From Zanthoxylum bungeanum (taxonomy: Eukaryota; Streptophyta; Magnoliopsida; Sapindales; Rutaceae), in the NCBI GenBank assembly GCA_019454045.1, contig SKCR01015045.1:24247-88246 (forward strand): a stretch of 64,000 nucleotides of DNA, written 5' to 3'. The translations under genes and the position numbers were made by a program. Under the pieces are notes generated by a model. It was not told the origin of the DNA and made no database searches. It worked only from the letters and a program-made list of their open reading frames with translations. Shown one piece after another: positions 20,346 through 33,921 of the stretch (within the stretch, counting starts at the first letter, position 1; every line of letters begins with the position of its first letter).

Positions 20346-23270
20346 CGGCTTCAAGTATGTTTGTCATAAGCATGTTCACTATTAGTTTCAAAATTGGATT
20401 TTGATACTAGATGTGGTATATAGATATGTACTGATGTGCGGAATCTGCTGATTAGCAGGATACTGACTTCAGTTGAGATCAACCTACGAGTCGAAAACGG
20501 GACGAGAGTCAATGTTTTAACCGTAGAATCCTAAGTTTAGGAACTACCCTTTGGGAATGTACTTAAATTAGGAAATTGTTATAATGTACCTAGTTTGACT
20601 AGAAACATTATCTCTATATCTAAGTTTAAACCGTTGCGGGTATACCTTTATATTCTAGAACATTAAGTGCTTTATTTTATAAAGATGATATTGAGATAAA
20701 CACATTAGATGTGAATAACAGTATTATATTTTGAATATAAATAAATCTCAAACGTATGACATGACAAATAAATAGCTCAAACTGATTTAATCAGATGAGA
20801 CTGATTTGTGGCATTGTTGTCTGGGACACAATAACAAGACTCCTATATCCACACTTTCGAAGAGTGGGTACTAGGACATATTTTATTCTAATCAAATGAA
20901 TGTCTACGAATCTAGTTTATTGGGCAAAGTGCCTAAAATACCTTTTACTTGGTAAAAGTGCAAGTGCCATCGATCTGTTAGCCCTCGTTCATAGTGACAT
21001 AAGTGGGCCCATGTTTAGCTAGGCTAGAGGTGGATATGAACGCTTCGTAACCTTTATGGATGTGGCATCGCGTTATGGTTATGTGTTTCTTGTGAAACAT
21101 AAATCGGAAACTTTTGATAAATTCAAAGAGTTTCGACACGAAATAGACAGACAGATCGGCTAAAGTATTAAAACCGTCACGGTTAGACCATGGTGGAAAA
21201 TACTTAAGCAATAAGTTTCTCGACTATCTGAAAGATTATGGTATTCTTTCACAATTTACTCCTCTCGGAAACACCTCAATTTGATGATGTGTCCGAACAG
21301 AGAGAAGACACCAAATTTTGTTGGACATGATAAGGTTATTTATGAGTCGTTCGGAGCTACCATTTTCCTTCTAGGGATACGCATTAATCAGTGCAAAACT
21401 TATTTTGAATAAGGTTCCATAAAAATCTATTTGACAGACTTCATATTAGATATGAACAGGAAAGAAACTGGGTTTCTCATTCCTGAAGATTTGGGAATCC
21501 TGGGCATATGTTTGGATGATACCAAACTAGAACTTAAATCGGATAAGTGCCTAATTTGTAGGTTATCCTAGGGAAACCAAAGTATAGTACTTATACAACT
21601 CACAAGAGAATAATGTAATTGTTTCTCGCCATGCGGTTTTCCTAAGAGGAATACCTATATACAGTGGTAAGTGGGAGGAAAGTAAAACTCGATGAAAATC
21701 ATAGTACTACTGTTCCAGGCACCGATTCCTTAACGGAACACAAACAGTTCATAGGGATGAAACTGTACCACAATCTTCGAATACACAAAAACCGCGTAAG
21801 TCATAGATAATCAGAAAACAACCTGGGAGGTATGAGTTTCTGATCTCACTTCATTATAAAGATGTCAATTCTATTGAGGAAGACAAACTGGCTACGAATG
21901 AGGAAGTGATACAAGGTATCGACTCCCTATTATGGCAAAGTGCCATGAAGTCCGAAATGGATTCCATGTATACCAACCAAGTTTGGACACTGGTTGTTGT
22001 ACCGGAAGGCATTGTGCCTATTGGTACAATATGAGTCTTCAAGGAAGACAAACATGGATGGCAACATACAAACGTACAAAGCTAGGCTTGTAGCGAAAAA
22101 TGTATCGTTATCAACATTGTGTCGATTACGATAAAACCTTTTATCTGTTGCCATGGTTAAATCCATTTGGATAATGATTGCTAATGCTGCATGTTTCATT
22201 TATGAAATATGGCAGCTGAATGTCAAAACCGCTTTCCTTAAACGAAAACCTTTTGGAGGATGTTTACAACATCCTGACGGTTTTGTCGTACCAAAACAAG
22301 CAAACAAGGTTTGCAAGTTAATTCGATCCATTTATGGATTGAAGCAAGCATTACGTTCTTGGAATCAGCGTTTTGATGTAATCATAATGGTATATGATTT
22401 GATTCAAAATGAAGATAATTCTTGTATATAAGAAGGTTAGTGGGAGCGCACTGACAATGATTGTCTTATATATAATGATGATATATCATTTCTTGGAAAT
22501 GACATTCCCATAATACAATCGGTGAAAGCTTAGCTTTCATGAAAATTCTCTGTAGAATACTTGGGAGAGACAACCTTTATTCTAGGAATAAGGATCTACT
22601 GGGATAGATCTAAATATTTTTGGCACTCTCCGAGAACTCGTACATTGAAAGATATGTACGCGACCTGGTGTCTCATATGCTTTGAGCATATGGAGTCACA
22701 AACAGGCCAATCCTAGTGATAGTCACTGGATTGATGTTAAGAACATCCTTAAGTATCTTAGATGAATTAAGGATGCTTTCTTAAGCTATGGAGAATGAGA
22801 ACTTGAAGTGACTGGGTTCACTGTTGCAAGTTTCCTAACCGATAAAAACGACTATAAGTCGCAATAAGGATAATATATAGTTTGAATTACAGAATAGTGA
22901 GCTGGAAATCTTCCAAGCAAGAACTGTTACCGAATAAACAACAAAAGCGGAATATTGCTGCAGCTGAGGCAGCAATAGAAGCGTTTTAGATCTGTAGAAT
23001 TTCTAATTAGATTAGGAGTAGTTATGTTAGCAACTGAGCTAGGCTACAACACAGGCTAAAGAATTAATGGTCTCATCAATGATCCAAGCATATACTTAAA
23101 CTATTCATCTCTGATTCGTTCGGATCATACATCGTGGCGATGTGATGATCGTATAAATCGCATCAGATGATAACCTTACAAATCCGCTGACGAAAGCTGT
23201 TTCTCAGCAGAAATTTGAGCGACCCTTACATAGTTCAGGTGTAGGACACTTGAGTGATTGGCTATAGGCG
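20346..23270 (+). pseudogene. pol: Copia pol remnant of C2 (integrase, reverse transcriptase, RNase H)
   Basis: Pieces in order: a pre-integrase motif LWHCCLGHNNK (about 20810-20850). Integrase core around 20980-21170 with ALVHSDISGP and FVTFMDVASRYGYVF. Reverse transcriptase at 22150-22625, including WQLNVKTAFLKRK (family WxMDVKTAFLNG), IRSIYGLKQALRSWN, then YNDD where YVDD is usual, and YLGETTFILGIRI. An RNase H trace near 22945-22990 (AEY followed by an Ala/Glu-rich run). Many stops and frame changes separate them. The stretch 21200-22140, between integrase and reverse transcriptase, is only weakly traceable. Confidence 0.88.
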
Positions 23271-23281
23271 AAGTGGGAGAT
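23271..23281 (+). other. Polypurine tract of C2
   Basis: AAGTGGGAGAT lies directly against the 3' LTR start, matching the AGTGGGAGA-type tracts of C1 and C4a. Confidence 0.88.
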
Positions 23282-25242
23282 TGTTGGACAATTATGACCC
23301 ATAGAATCACTATTTGTACAGAACATGGTGTTGTTGTACAAATTAACTATGTGATAAAGGAAATTGCTCTTTTATCATTTGTAATTGGATTACTGGGATA
23401 TATAAATGATAAAAGTCCATATGATTAGTTCAGGATTAATAAGATATGAGACAATATTAATCCACTAAGGTTTAATCATTAAAACATCCCTAGTCGTAGT
23501 ATTATCGAGATTGGACATCGATAATGTGGAATACATAGTATTGCACTTGTGCGCGTTGTGGGAGCATAACGGCATAGTTCTCATATATTTAAATTGGATA
23601 CTTATGCAAGTGTGATAGGAGGTTGTGTTTACCGATGGTACGGAAACAGCTTCGCTCTGGATAGACCCCTCGGATTCCATTGGTAGTATGACTATGTGTC
23701 TATGGAAGTCCGAATCAGTGTAGGTGTATTTGGTCTTAACCTGAGACTTGCATCGTTAATACTTGCGACAATCAATATACTTTGGTTTTGTCGTCCAGGG
23801 CTTTAACAGGTTCTGTGTACGCCTCTTCTGGGTTTATTGAGAATCGTAGTGTATTGGGTGTGATGTCAAGATGGAAGTATCACTCCAGTCATATGGAGAT
23901 GATGATCACGTAGGATACGAAACTAGTAATCTTAGGGGTTGCAGTCATCGGGATAATATGACTAGGTCATGATTATCCGATTATAGAGACTAGTTACCAG
24001 AGATCCGATATATGCTTCGTACAGGGCAGACACAATTCCAGCCTCAGGCCTTGCATGTGACATCCGATACTAGATCGCAATACGCAATACTATGTATACT
24101 ACGCCTGATACAGATTATATATATTCCTTTAAGAATATTTCTGGAGAATTGGGTAGGCACGGTGCTTTGCTAGAAGCCAACCATGTCTTGTAAATCGGTA
24201 AAAACGTAGTACTAGGTACGTACGTGTTCGGATAGTCCGACGACCGGATTTACTGCCAACATGTCCAGGGATCTCATGGGTCGCTTCCTGAAGATTCACC
24301 GATGACGTATGACTCTGACATAATTAATTTGGGATTAATTATAAGAGAGAGAAAATTAATCTAGGATTAATTACAGAGATATTTTGTCTGGGATAAAATA
24401 CTATTTGGAGAGAGAGAACGATTAATTTGGAATTAATCGATAAAATAATATATTCGATATATTAAACAAATGTAGATTTCGACGCGGAATTAAAATTATA
24501 TTTTAATTCGGGCGAACAAGTTAATTTCGAATTAATTACTAGCGACATGAATAGTAATTTTGCTAGGCATAATTATTTAATTAAATTTGATTTAATTACG
24601 TCGCAACGAAAAATTCATTAATTCGGAATTAGCGAACCCGAGCCCGGGATGTGTTGTGGGCCCACTCAGATTTTTTAAATCAAGTGGGGCCCACAGTCAC
24701 ATCACCTAGTCAACTTTATCAACTTTATGTTGATAGACAGTAGATGGGATTTGATGGTTGCTTGTTCTTACACAAGCATTATTAAAGTTTGATGTGATAA
24801 TGACTTGTACAATTTTTGAAAATTGGGGGAAAATGGTATTTGGTTTTGGAAATCAAATTACACAACACACTTTTCTCTTCTCTTTCTTTTTCTCACCATG
24901 GCCGAATGGCCTTCTTTATTTTCTCTCAATTTTGGGCGTGAACCTAGGGTTCATTCTCTTTGATTTTTGATTCAAAAATCATGAATGCTAGCACATCCAA
25001 GGAGTCATTCAAATGTGATAGGGAAACCAATCCTTGAGCTTGGAATCAACACTCAAAGCTTGGAGCTTGAAGATCAACACAAGGAGCAACAAAAAGGGCT
25101 TGGCCGAAACTCAAGGAGGAAAATTTTTGTGTTCATTGCATCCAAAATCCGATCAAAGTGAGTATTTTCCACATTCTTACTTTGGTGTATTCACATGTTT
25201 CATTGCTTAATTTGATCTTGGTTTGACCTAGAAAACCCAACA
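23282..25242 (+). repeat. C2 3' LTR
   Basis: 1961 bp. Over the first ~185 bp it differs from the 5' LTR at about nine positions by hand count. The TAGTG target duplication follows. Confidence 0.95.
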
Positions 25243-25247
25243 TAGTG

Positions 25248-26853
25248 GTCCTCCGACTTGAGATACCACAGTGGGATATATGAGTTATCCTCCACACTTT
25301 GATGGCAGTCATGTCAACTATCTATTCATGATCAGACCTCCGCCTGTTCGTTGGGTGTGGATTGATGCTCATGATATCCAGTGCGTATCAAGATAAGATC
25401 CCTCAGTCATGTGTACAAGGCATATGCATCCTCACGTGTTTACGATCTAGTAAATCCATGGCCGTGGTATAACTTTGGAAATCAGTTCCGAGTGTTATTT
25501 AGAGATCGTAAATGAAATGTCGACCATATTATACCGAACGGATTTGACGTTTTTATCTATACCCCAAGTATAATATGGATAGCCTGTGATGGAGGGATTA
25601 TACGTATGCAGTGACCTCGGCTTGCATTATTTAGCGAGATTATCTGTGGTCGTCATAATCCATGAGTGGGTGGATTATGGACAAGAAAATTGGATTTCGT
25701 GACGGATAAACCTAAACTTAGAGAGTCCCACAATATGAAGTGTACTCGTTGAGCACTTGGGCAACTCGATATGAATAATATGGATTATTCATAATACTTC
25801 ATCGGATTAAGTGAGTTAATTCGGATCGTTTAATTGGTTAAACGATAACACATGCATAAGGGGATTTTGTCTGATAATAATTATTATGTATTTGTATTTG
25901 ATATATAATACGATTAGATACACATTAATTATTCGTCAATAAGATTTTGACACATGCCATTAAATATATGTATTTGTTATTTAATGTAAATAAAATACAT
26001 ATATGTATAATAATAATTAATTGATAAATTTTTCATAATTGTTATGAAAAATATTTAATTATTATTGGTTACACTTGGCAATAAATTTAAGGTTAAAGTG
26101 TTAAATTTGGATTTTGACTACTTTGACTTTATATTTAATTTATTAAATATTTCATTTGTGATGAGTGTTATCACACATGTTAATTATTTAATGGTAACAT
26201 GTGGCATGAATTATTAATGTGATTTTGAATCAAATTAATTAAAATTCAAATTGACCATTTTGCCCCTTTGTTAGTCGGTCATGTATATTAAATGAGGGAA
26301 ATTGTTTTCTTCATCTTCTAAGCTCCATTCATGAACGTCCAAGCTCTAAAAACATGGCTCTCCAAATTTTTTTGAAGAATCCATGAAGAATCAAAGGAAA
26401 ATTCAAGAAAAAGGCTAAGGAATTGGAGGATTAAAGGTAATCTACCATAACCCTAAGTTTGGAAATTTAGTTTCTTGTTTCTTGAGTTGTTAGAAGAGTT
26501 CTAGGGTTTCTTTGAATCTGAATTTTCGGGGCTTTTGTTTGTGGTTGATGGAGATGGAAGATTATGCATGTGTGAAGTTGGTTTAGGAAGTCATTAATGT
26601 AATTATTGTCCAATTTGAGTTGCTATTCTAGAGTGTTATGACCACTCTTGTGGCACCTATATTTTTTTCTTGGGTTGTTCATATGTGGTGACTTTGGTTG
26701 GTGTTATGATTAATTAGATTAATCTTGAAAATTTGGATTTAAAGCATGAAAATTAGAATTTTTTGTTTCTGGATAAGATCCTGTAAAATTAGAAATTATG
26801 TGATCAATTTGATGTCATATGAATGTAATGGGTGTGTTTTGGGAGTTGGAACA
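25248..26853 (+). repeat. C1 5' LTR, part 2
   Basis: Aligns with about 34452-36051 of the 3' LTR. It contains two adjacent inverted repeats: CATAATCCA-tgagtggg-TGGATTATG at 25654-25679 and a CACGAAA/TTTCGTG-type one just after. It is interrupted at GAACA (26849-26853) by a solo LTR. Confidence 0.93.
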
Positions 26854-29247
26854 TGTAAGGGTTTTTAGGGCGGATATCCGGTAACGCAGCGGAAACAGTG
26901 GAAAATCAAATTTTCCGATTTCAAAAATTTTTCTCGGATTAATAAAATAAACTTATTTATTTTATTATCCAATAATCAAATTATGAAATAAAACACTATA
27001 AATCAAATTTATGTGAATTTACCGAATTACCCCTAAACAAGCATTTGTTTATTTTTAATCCGAAATTGTTCAAAAAATTTTTGAATGATTCTAAATCATT
27101 TCTAGGATGAGTTTAACATGTCCCAAATGTCAAAATACAATTTGCAACAAAAAAAAACCCAAAAAATTTATCCTTGGCCGAGAGCTCCCTAAGGGGAAAT
27201 AATTGTGCATTTTGCACTTCCAATGTTCAAAACACATCAAGGAAAAATCCAATCAACCAATATTTTACATGCATTATATACACATCCAAATACACCACAT
27301 AAATGAAAAGCCCCAAATTTGGAAGTGGTTACAAACCCTAATTTTTTAATTTCTTCAAATTGGACAAATTAGACCAAAATTAATAAATCCAATACTTCAA
27401 TCATGTTTCTTCCATTCAAATCAAGTATCAACACAATGAAATAACTATAGATCAAATATAGGTCATTTAAGAGTGGGTCAACAACTCTAGATTAGCAACA
27501 AGTTTCTTAAACTATCAAAAGTATGCTTATTAACTCATTAAAAGCATCCTTTGAATCTTATACATGCTCAACACTTATCAAATCCTTGATCCATCAAAAA
27601 TAAAAAGAACAAAGAATAGAAAAATATAATAAACTCATAGCATAAAGCCTAGAACTAAAGGAACATTTTTCCTTCTAATAGTAAGTTGGAAAAACTTACT
27701 AAAATTCAAGCCTTTTCTTGTTTTTCTTTTCTTTTCTTCAAGCTTCTTTGTTTTCTTTTTAATGGAGTATTGATGATTGTTTTAAAGTTATGAAACCCTA
27801 AAAGAAAACAAAATAATTTATACCAAAACCCTATGCCTTGGCCGAATTTTGTGTGTAACAAAATATCAAGATATTTGTTTTATTTCTTTTAAATTACAAC
27901 TTGTCCACTTGCTTAAATTGATCATTACACTTAATGAATAATTCAAACAAGTCAACAATTGCAACCAAGTCATTAAATAAAATATCACAACTTTAAAATA
28001 TCTATACTTAATTAATTTAATCATTTAACAATTAAATAATTAATTAATTAAATACAAATATATTAAATATATGTATAATATTTACATCAAATATTAAATA
28101 CATATATTCATTTATGATATTAGTCAAATATCTCAATTTGACAATTAATTAATGTGTATTTGAATTAATAAAGTTTAAATGCAAATACACAAAAATTAAG
28201 GAAATGACTATCGGGTCCCTTTACATGTATTTTGCGTTTAACCTTTAAACGACTTTATAAATAATCAATATTATTTATAAATGTTGCCCTAGTGCTCTAC
28301 GAGTATATTTCATTAGTGAGACTCTCTAGATTCAGGCATATCCGTCACGAAATCTAATTTCGTGTTCATAATTTATCCACCTGTAAATTATGATGATCAC
28401 GGATAAACTCACTGAATCATACATGTCGAGGTCATGGCAAATGTATAATTCCTCCATCACAGGTATCCGGACAAATTCCAGAGATATAGATGTAAACTTC
28501 AAATCTCTATTGGGATTATCCAGTCGACTATTCTATTAGCAATCTCAAAAAGAACATTTAGAACTTACTTCTAAATTGTACCACAGGCCCATGGTTTTTA
28601 TCTGATTGCTAACCATATGGACTACCTATGCTCTAATACACAGAAGTGACGGATCCTATCTTGATACACACAGGACACCCTGAGGATCTATATACACCCA
28701 ACGAACAGGCGGAGGTCTTATCTTAATAGATCAGTGACGTGACTGCCATCTTAGTGTAGAAGATGTCTCATGTACCCACAGTGGCATCTCAAGTCTAAGA
28801 ATCACAAGTGCTACTCAACCCGATAATATTCTTATTGACATTGGTGTACCATCCATTAAGAATCTTCGGTGAGTCGTTCAGTGTTTATCCATTATAAACA
28901 CCTACACGTCTATACTAGTCTCCAAGACTAATGGTTCATTGAGAAACAATTGGAATCTCTTATTCTTGTATACGACATGTATTGGTCTCAACGGGTTTAC
29001 TATACTGACCAAGTAGTGTAAACCTTGATCAAGAACTGTCTGAGAATGACAACGTCATGATACATCTCAATGTTAGTTGCAACGCTTTTGCAACAGTACC
29101 ATGACTAGTCATTCTAAGGTCTTTACCATATTAAAAGATACATTATATTATAGAAACGGCATATATTATTCAAAATAATAACGTTTTACAGAAGTCTTCA
29201 TAAATAAATACAACCGGGAAGTGGCACTCTTAGCACCAACCCCAACA
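26854..29247 (-). mobile_element. Solo LTR of the C3 family, nested in the C1 5' LTR
   Basis: 2394 bp flanked by an exact GAACA duplication (26849-26853, 29248-29252). Read on the minus strand it begins TGTTGGGGTTGGTGCTAAGA and ends CCCTTACA. It matches the LTRs of C3 (51622-53959) along its length. Removing it restores C1 LTR continuity, which confirms the boundaries. It contains CATAATTTA-tccacctg-TAAATTATG (28367-28392). Confidence 0.95.
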
Positions 29248-29252
29248 GAACA

Positions 29253-29675
29253 ATTACCGGAAAGTGTTTCCGAGTTGAAATAAGTGAAAAACGGTTAAAA
29301 ACGACATTACCTGATGACTTTTGAGTCAACCGGGTGACGGCTACCCAAACAGTGAATCTATCACTGTTCGGGCAGCCCATGAACTACCATGACACTATTG
29401 GGGCTTACCTGGGCAGTCCCCATAAGTGTCGGGTGGTCGGTTCGATTAAAAATGCATTTTGTGTCATTTTACGGAAAAACGGTTTTCGTAAAAGCTTCAC
29501 GATATTTCAACCTTATTTATGTTGATATTTGATATTGAATAGATAGGTTTATATGAAATATGAATAAATTATTCATATCAGATATTGAATAATTTATTCG
29601 GTAATTTGAAAAGTTTTAAATTACAATTTCGCCCGAACCGCACTTCCGCTGCGCCCATCGCCCAAAACCCCAACA
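29253..29675 (+). repeat. C1 5' LTR, part 3
   Basis: Aligns with about 36052-36466 and ends CCCCAACA, immediately upstream of the C1 primer site. Confidence 0.93.
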
Positions 29676-29679
29676 AAAA

Positions 29680-29693
29680 TGGTATCATAGTGG
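29680..29693 (+). other. Primer-binding site of C1
   Basis: TGGTATCATAGTGG, a one-base variant of the initiator-Met site within its first ten bases, four bases after the LTR end. Confidence 0.85.
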
Positions 29694-30023
29694 GTCTGAT
29701 GCTTCATCCATTACATTATTCATGCTTGATATTTGATAATTAATCCAATTTTAATGTTCACACATGCATATAATCTAGATATGTTTCTTTACTTTTTGGT
29801 TTTACGTTAACCGAAAATATAACGGAAATTTAATGGTTAAATTATGTTATGTTTTCTAAGGTAGAATTGAATTGTTTAGAAAATGTTTTAGATTAAAATT
29901 CTGCATTTGATGTAGAGTATAACTTCCTAAGGAAAATACCCGCTTAGTAATATGGCTGTAAAGTAATGGTATTGGATACATGTTTCTTGGTCCGTCTTGT
30001 CAGTACGGTTTATGGGTATTTTT

Positions 30024-30354
30024 CTATAACTGCATCCGATATCGTGCCAAAGCTATGAGGGTGTAGGTTATAGAATTGTCATCCATACCGGTTGTATATT
30101 GATACTGGACAAATTAAAGTGAAAGTGGAAATCCTGAACGTGCCAAAGCTGTCAGGACTACACCGGTAGCTTGAGTTTGTGATTGACAAGTGAAGCCTTG
30201 ATACGCCTCCTTGTGAACGTGCCAAAGCTGTCATAACGAGAAACGGTCAGGACCAAAACCAGAAGTCATTGGTGAGTGATTGACAATGAGTTGTCTACCT
30301 AATGAATATATGTAGGCGAGATCGTGTCAAAGCAGTGAGTCGAAATATATTCAT
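30024..30354 (+). promoter_or_regulatory. Array of four GTGCCAAAGC stem-loops in the C1 leader
   Basis: Copy 1 (30024-30073): CTATAACTGCATCC pairs with GGGTGTA-g-GTTATAG. Copy 2 (30132-30157): TCCTGA with TCAGGA. Copy 3 (30207-30240): CTC-c-TTGTGA with TCATAA-c-GAG. Copy 4 (30302-30354): ATGAATATAT with ATATATTCAT. The decamers GTGCCAAAGC (three times) and GTGTCAAAGC (copy 4) lie in the loops, at 30044, 30140, 30219 and 30324. The C3 leader has a collinear set at 51080-51384. Function unknown; packaging or Gag binding is inference. Confidence 0.7.
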
Positions 30355-33300
30355 GGGATCCTACTCTCACTATGGAATTCGATTTAATTATTGAATTCCC
30401 GTTGTCCGTTGGGGATTACGGTATTACATAAAGTAGTGGGAGATATTGCTGAGTTTAAAATCCATAACTTAAGCAGTGTGTAATATTTTGGAAAATTATG
30501 CTTTGTTTTCCTTTCATTCTATATTGTTTATAGATTTATACTTATAATCCACTGCATTTATATTTCTTGAATATATTTTCTGACTTTACTTATGGTTGCG
30601 TTGTTCTAGAATAGGTTCTATAAAGATAGTAGACTTATATATTGTTAGATTAGTTGAAACCATCGGGAACTGTTGTTCCGATTTCCTTGTAAATCAAGAT
30701 GGTTAGTGACTTAGTTACTAAGTCACGATTAGGTGATATCTGTTTAAGGATATAGTTATCTGGTAAGAATTGTTTCTTATGCAGTAAGAATTGACACGAA
30801 TTAGTTCATGTCTCGAGATTCTTAACTGGCATTAAGAAAACCCCATTAGTATTTGTTTATCTTATAATGACGTTTCTTGGCTTTAGTTACTTTTAGAAGT
30901 CACGTGTCTGACACAGTTTGCTAATCAATCATTTGCAATTGTTGCGAATAATTGAATGCAAATTATAAAGCTTAAGAAAGGAGATGTGTATAGTTCTATA
31001 TAAAGAATATCGATTCTCACAATACGACAACTGTAGGTATTGGATACTAGATCTCCCGTCTAGTTAATTAAAATAATATTTAATAATTGTTTTGATATTT
31101 GATATCAGAACTTGTGACTATTGGATAGTTACTTCTTCTGTATAAACAGTTGTTACATATTTTAAGATGACTAGTAGTGTCATTAATGAAAGATAAACAT
31201 TAAGAAAATTATTCGGTAAAATAAATAACTTAAAATTGTGCTTTATGAGATTTTATCATAAAAGCATTAGATGTTTATTCTGTATGGTAAAGGATGGTCT
31301 CATACAAGTTCACACTATATATCCTTAACCATTTAATGAATATTGTATTCAGGTTGTGATTAAATCTCATTTAACCGATGATTGTCATTGGACCACCGAT
31401 TTATTAAACTAATACATTGGATGTGTGTAGTTTAATGAATTAGAAATTATATTGTATAGTTTTCTTTGCTCCGTAACTTTATTGATGAATTGTCATGACT
31501 TAGTTGCGAGTTTCTAAAAGAAAATATATTGAACGTCTTGAATGGTTTGAGAACTTTCAATATGTTTCTGATAAAACTCGAATAGAATATTTTGAATGGT
31601 TCAAAGATATTCTATTTGAAATGTTGAAAACTATATCTTTGAAATTCGTTGTGAGTCTTTGAATTGTTCGAAGATGTTTGATATGATCAAACACATGAAT
31701 TTAAGGCAATTAGTTCTGAAGTTATTTAATGAATGTGATTCTTACTCAATATTAAACTTTCGCCATTCCATTTTGATGTAATTGGTCAGTGGGAGTAATT
31801 GAATGTTTTATGATTTGATTCGTTGATATTGAGTGTTACCGAATTAGTTTTTCAATACTCTTAGGGTTATGATCCAGTAACACTAATTCATCTCTTTAAT
31901 TAAGGTTCCATTTGTCCATACAGTTACATATATGATATGTATAATGGAAAATTCAAATCTTGAAAAGTTTGAGATTTGAAACTTTCTTTTGTATAATTGT
32001 TATATAATTGAAAGTACTTGCGCCTCTGAGGTACATATAAAGTTTATCGTTTATTCTATTTAATAGAATATTGTATTCTATTTGATAGAATATCTTTTCT
32101 ACAATCCCCAGTAATAAAATTATTTTGTTACTTGGTGGTTAACATTGGATGTTGACGATTGTAGAAAAGACTTGACTTATTGAAGTCAAATGTGAGAATG
32201 ATAAACTATAAGTGGAATTGCGTAATTAATAAGACGAATAGACCCTTTGACATCTTCTGTATAAGTTCAATAGAATGTCAGAATCATTTACAAAGTATTT
32301 GATACTTAATGATTCTGTTGTTTTCTTATCGAAGAAAATTATCCTATAACTTACAGTGGGAGCGATATTTGATATCGATTCCGGAACTTAGCATTGAACC
32401 ATAGATCTAAGATTGTTCATAGGTTACTACGATCAAATTTTGAACTTGATTAGGCTTTTTTATGAATCGTTCATAGATGTGCAAATTATTTGCGCAGCAA
32501 AAACAAAGTGAGCTTGATAAAGGTTTGACCTTTATAGTATGACAATGAGAAAGGTTTTCCTCAGTAGTCTATTGTACATTATGAGAATATCTCTCTCTGG
32601 TCACACTAATTGAATAGTTAAAGATCTGTTGGTTAATGTTGATATTAAACTATGTATTTTGGCTAAAGAATGCAAATTGGCGTTCTTGAGTGATTTCTTC
32701 AAATGAGAGATCCGTCGTGATTTCTTTATTTGAAGAGTTCATTCTAGAATGGCCCTAGAGTTTGTATTCTGCTAAGATCAAAGTTTAATATACTGGCTTA
32801 TAGAGCCTATTGTAGACTCAGATAAGCTTTCCAAAAATCCGTGTTCACTGATTTTCATATAGTCAGATTTTCTGATTTTATCAAAGCATAGAGAATCCGT
32901 ATTTGTCAGTAGGGTCAGTGGGAGCGTACAAATTTCTTTCTAGTATTATATATCCTAAGTCTTCTTTTCTCCATGGAAGCAGTGGGAGTAGTCTCTGTTA
33001 TATTTGATATAAATTTTCATATATGATATAAAACTAAGAGACTTGTACGATACTCCCATTAGTCGCATATTAGATATGATCTAATAAATGACACAGTAAG
33101 ACTATCTGTATGACAGTTAGTATAACTGTTTGACAGTTAACATGTCTTTTATATAAATATAGTATTCATCTTTCGTAAATGATGATTCCTTTGTCGAAAG
33201 ATAGATTGATTGGAACGTCTAGTCAATCTTATGCATCATAGGATGATGACATAATGAATACTATATTATGTGCGATTAAAGATATCAATTTAATCATAAT

Positions 33301-33909
33301 TGTTATGAGTTATTTTGATATGTTGTAGACCATAAGATGGATCTTGAAACATGTTCTTTGTGATCTTTGAGATATTAAGAACTCAAAGATTTTTCTTATT
33401 CATAGAGAATTTAGTCTGTAATCATAAGATTAGATTAGTTTTGATCTTAATTATGACATTAGATGGTCTATGTCATGTAAAGTCAGAAAAGATGCAGTGG
33501 GAGTGTCATTATTGATTCTACTAAACTAGTGGAATCAGTTGCAACTTATGAAATATTGACTTATGAAGTTGCAAAGTGACCTCATAGATTATAAGTTTTT
33601 CATATTAGTGTAGTGTTTGCGGTTGTCTCATAGTATTTGGATTTGATCTCTAAATACATAGAAAACTCAGTAGCTATAGCACAATACTGATATATCGTCT
33701 GAGTCATATTGATGTAGAATTTGGATTCTACAAAATATGAATGATGTTGGCTAAGGAATACAGTTGGGTTTGTTGGACAGACTCGATTTATTAAAAGCAG
33801 ACTTACTTATTGTTGCCTACCTCTTGAGTGTTGGTGAGCTCTTAAGAGCAAATAGTATGTGATACACATTGAGATGTGTATATGATACTGTGGATTAGCA
33901 CTAGAGCAA
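30355..33909 (+). other. Decayed internal region of C1
   Basis: This copia gag-pol position contains no open frame of note and no domain I can place with confidence. AGTGGGAG recurs (about 31793, 32354, 32928, 32982, 33494). In C2 the same octamer encodes the SGS just before the reverse transcriptase YxDD box and also forms the polypurine tract, so these are probably relics of pol codons. 31530-31700 has repeated 'gaatggtt(t/c)(g/a)a..' phrases. Confidence 0.6.
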
Positions 33910-33921
33910 GTGGGAGAAATT
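33910..33921 (+). other. Polypurine tract of C1
   Basis: AAGTGGGAGAAAT-type tract ending at the TGTTAGGG start of the 3' LTR. Confidence 0.88.

Larger units (their letters stand above)
15330..25242 (+). mobile_element. Ty1/copia element C2, nested in the C1 5' LTR
   Basis: 9913 bp flanked by an exact TAGTG duplication (15325-15329, 25243-25247). Removing it plus one TAGTG restores alignment of the C1 5' LTR with the 3' LTR. The LTRs are 15330-17293 and 23282-25242. A primer site at 17295 and polypurine tract at 23271 are in place. The internal 6 kb shows Gag, integrase, reverse transcriptase and RNase H traces in correct copia order, all broken by stops and frameshifts, so the element cannot move on its own. 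Confidence 0.96.

Noticed and set aside
22153..22431. Reverse-transcriptase open frame as an intact gene
   Set aside because: It is a 92-codon island of a decayed C2 pol with altered catalytic-region residues and stops on both sides.
31793..33921. Repeated AGTGGGAG octamers as multiple central polypurine tracts
   Set aside because: In C2 the same octamer encodes Ser-Gly-Ser before the reverse transcriptase YxDD box, so most copies are explained as pol codon relics. Only those touching an LTR are called.
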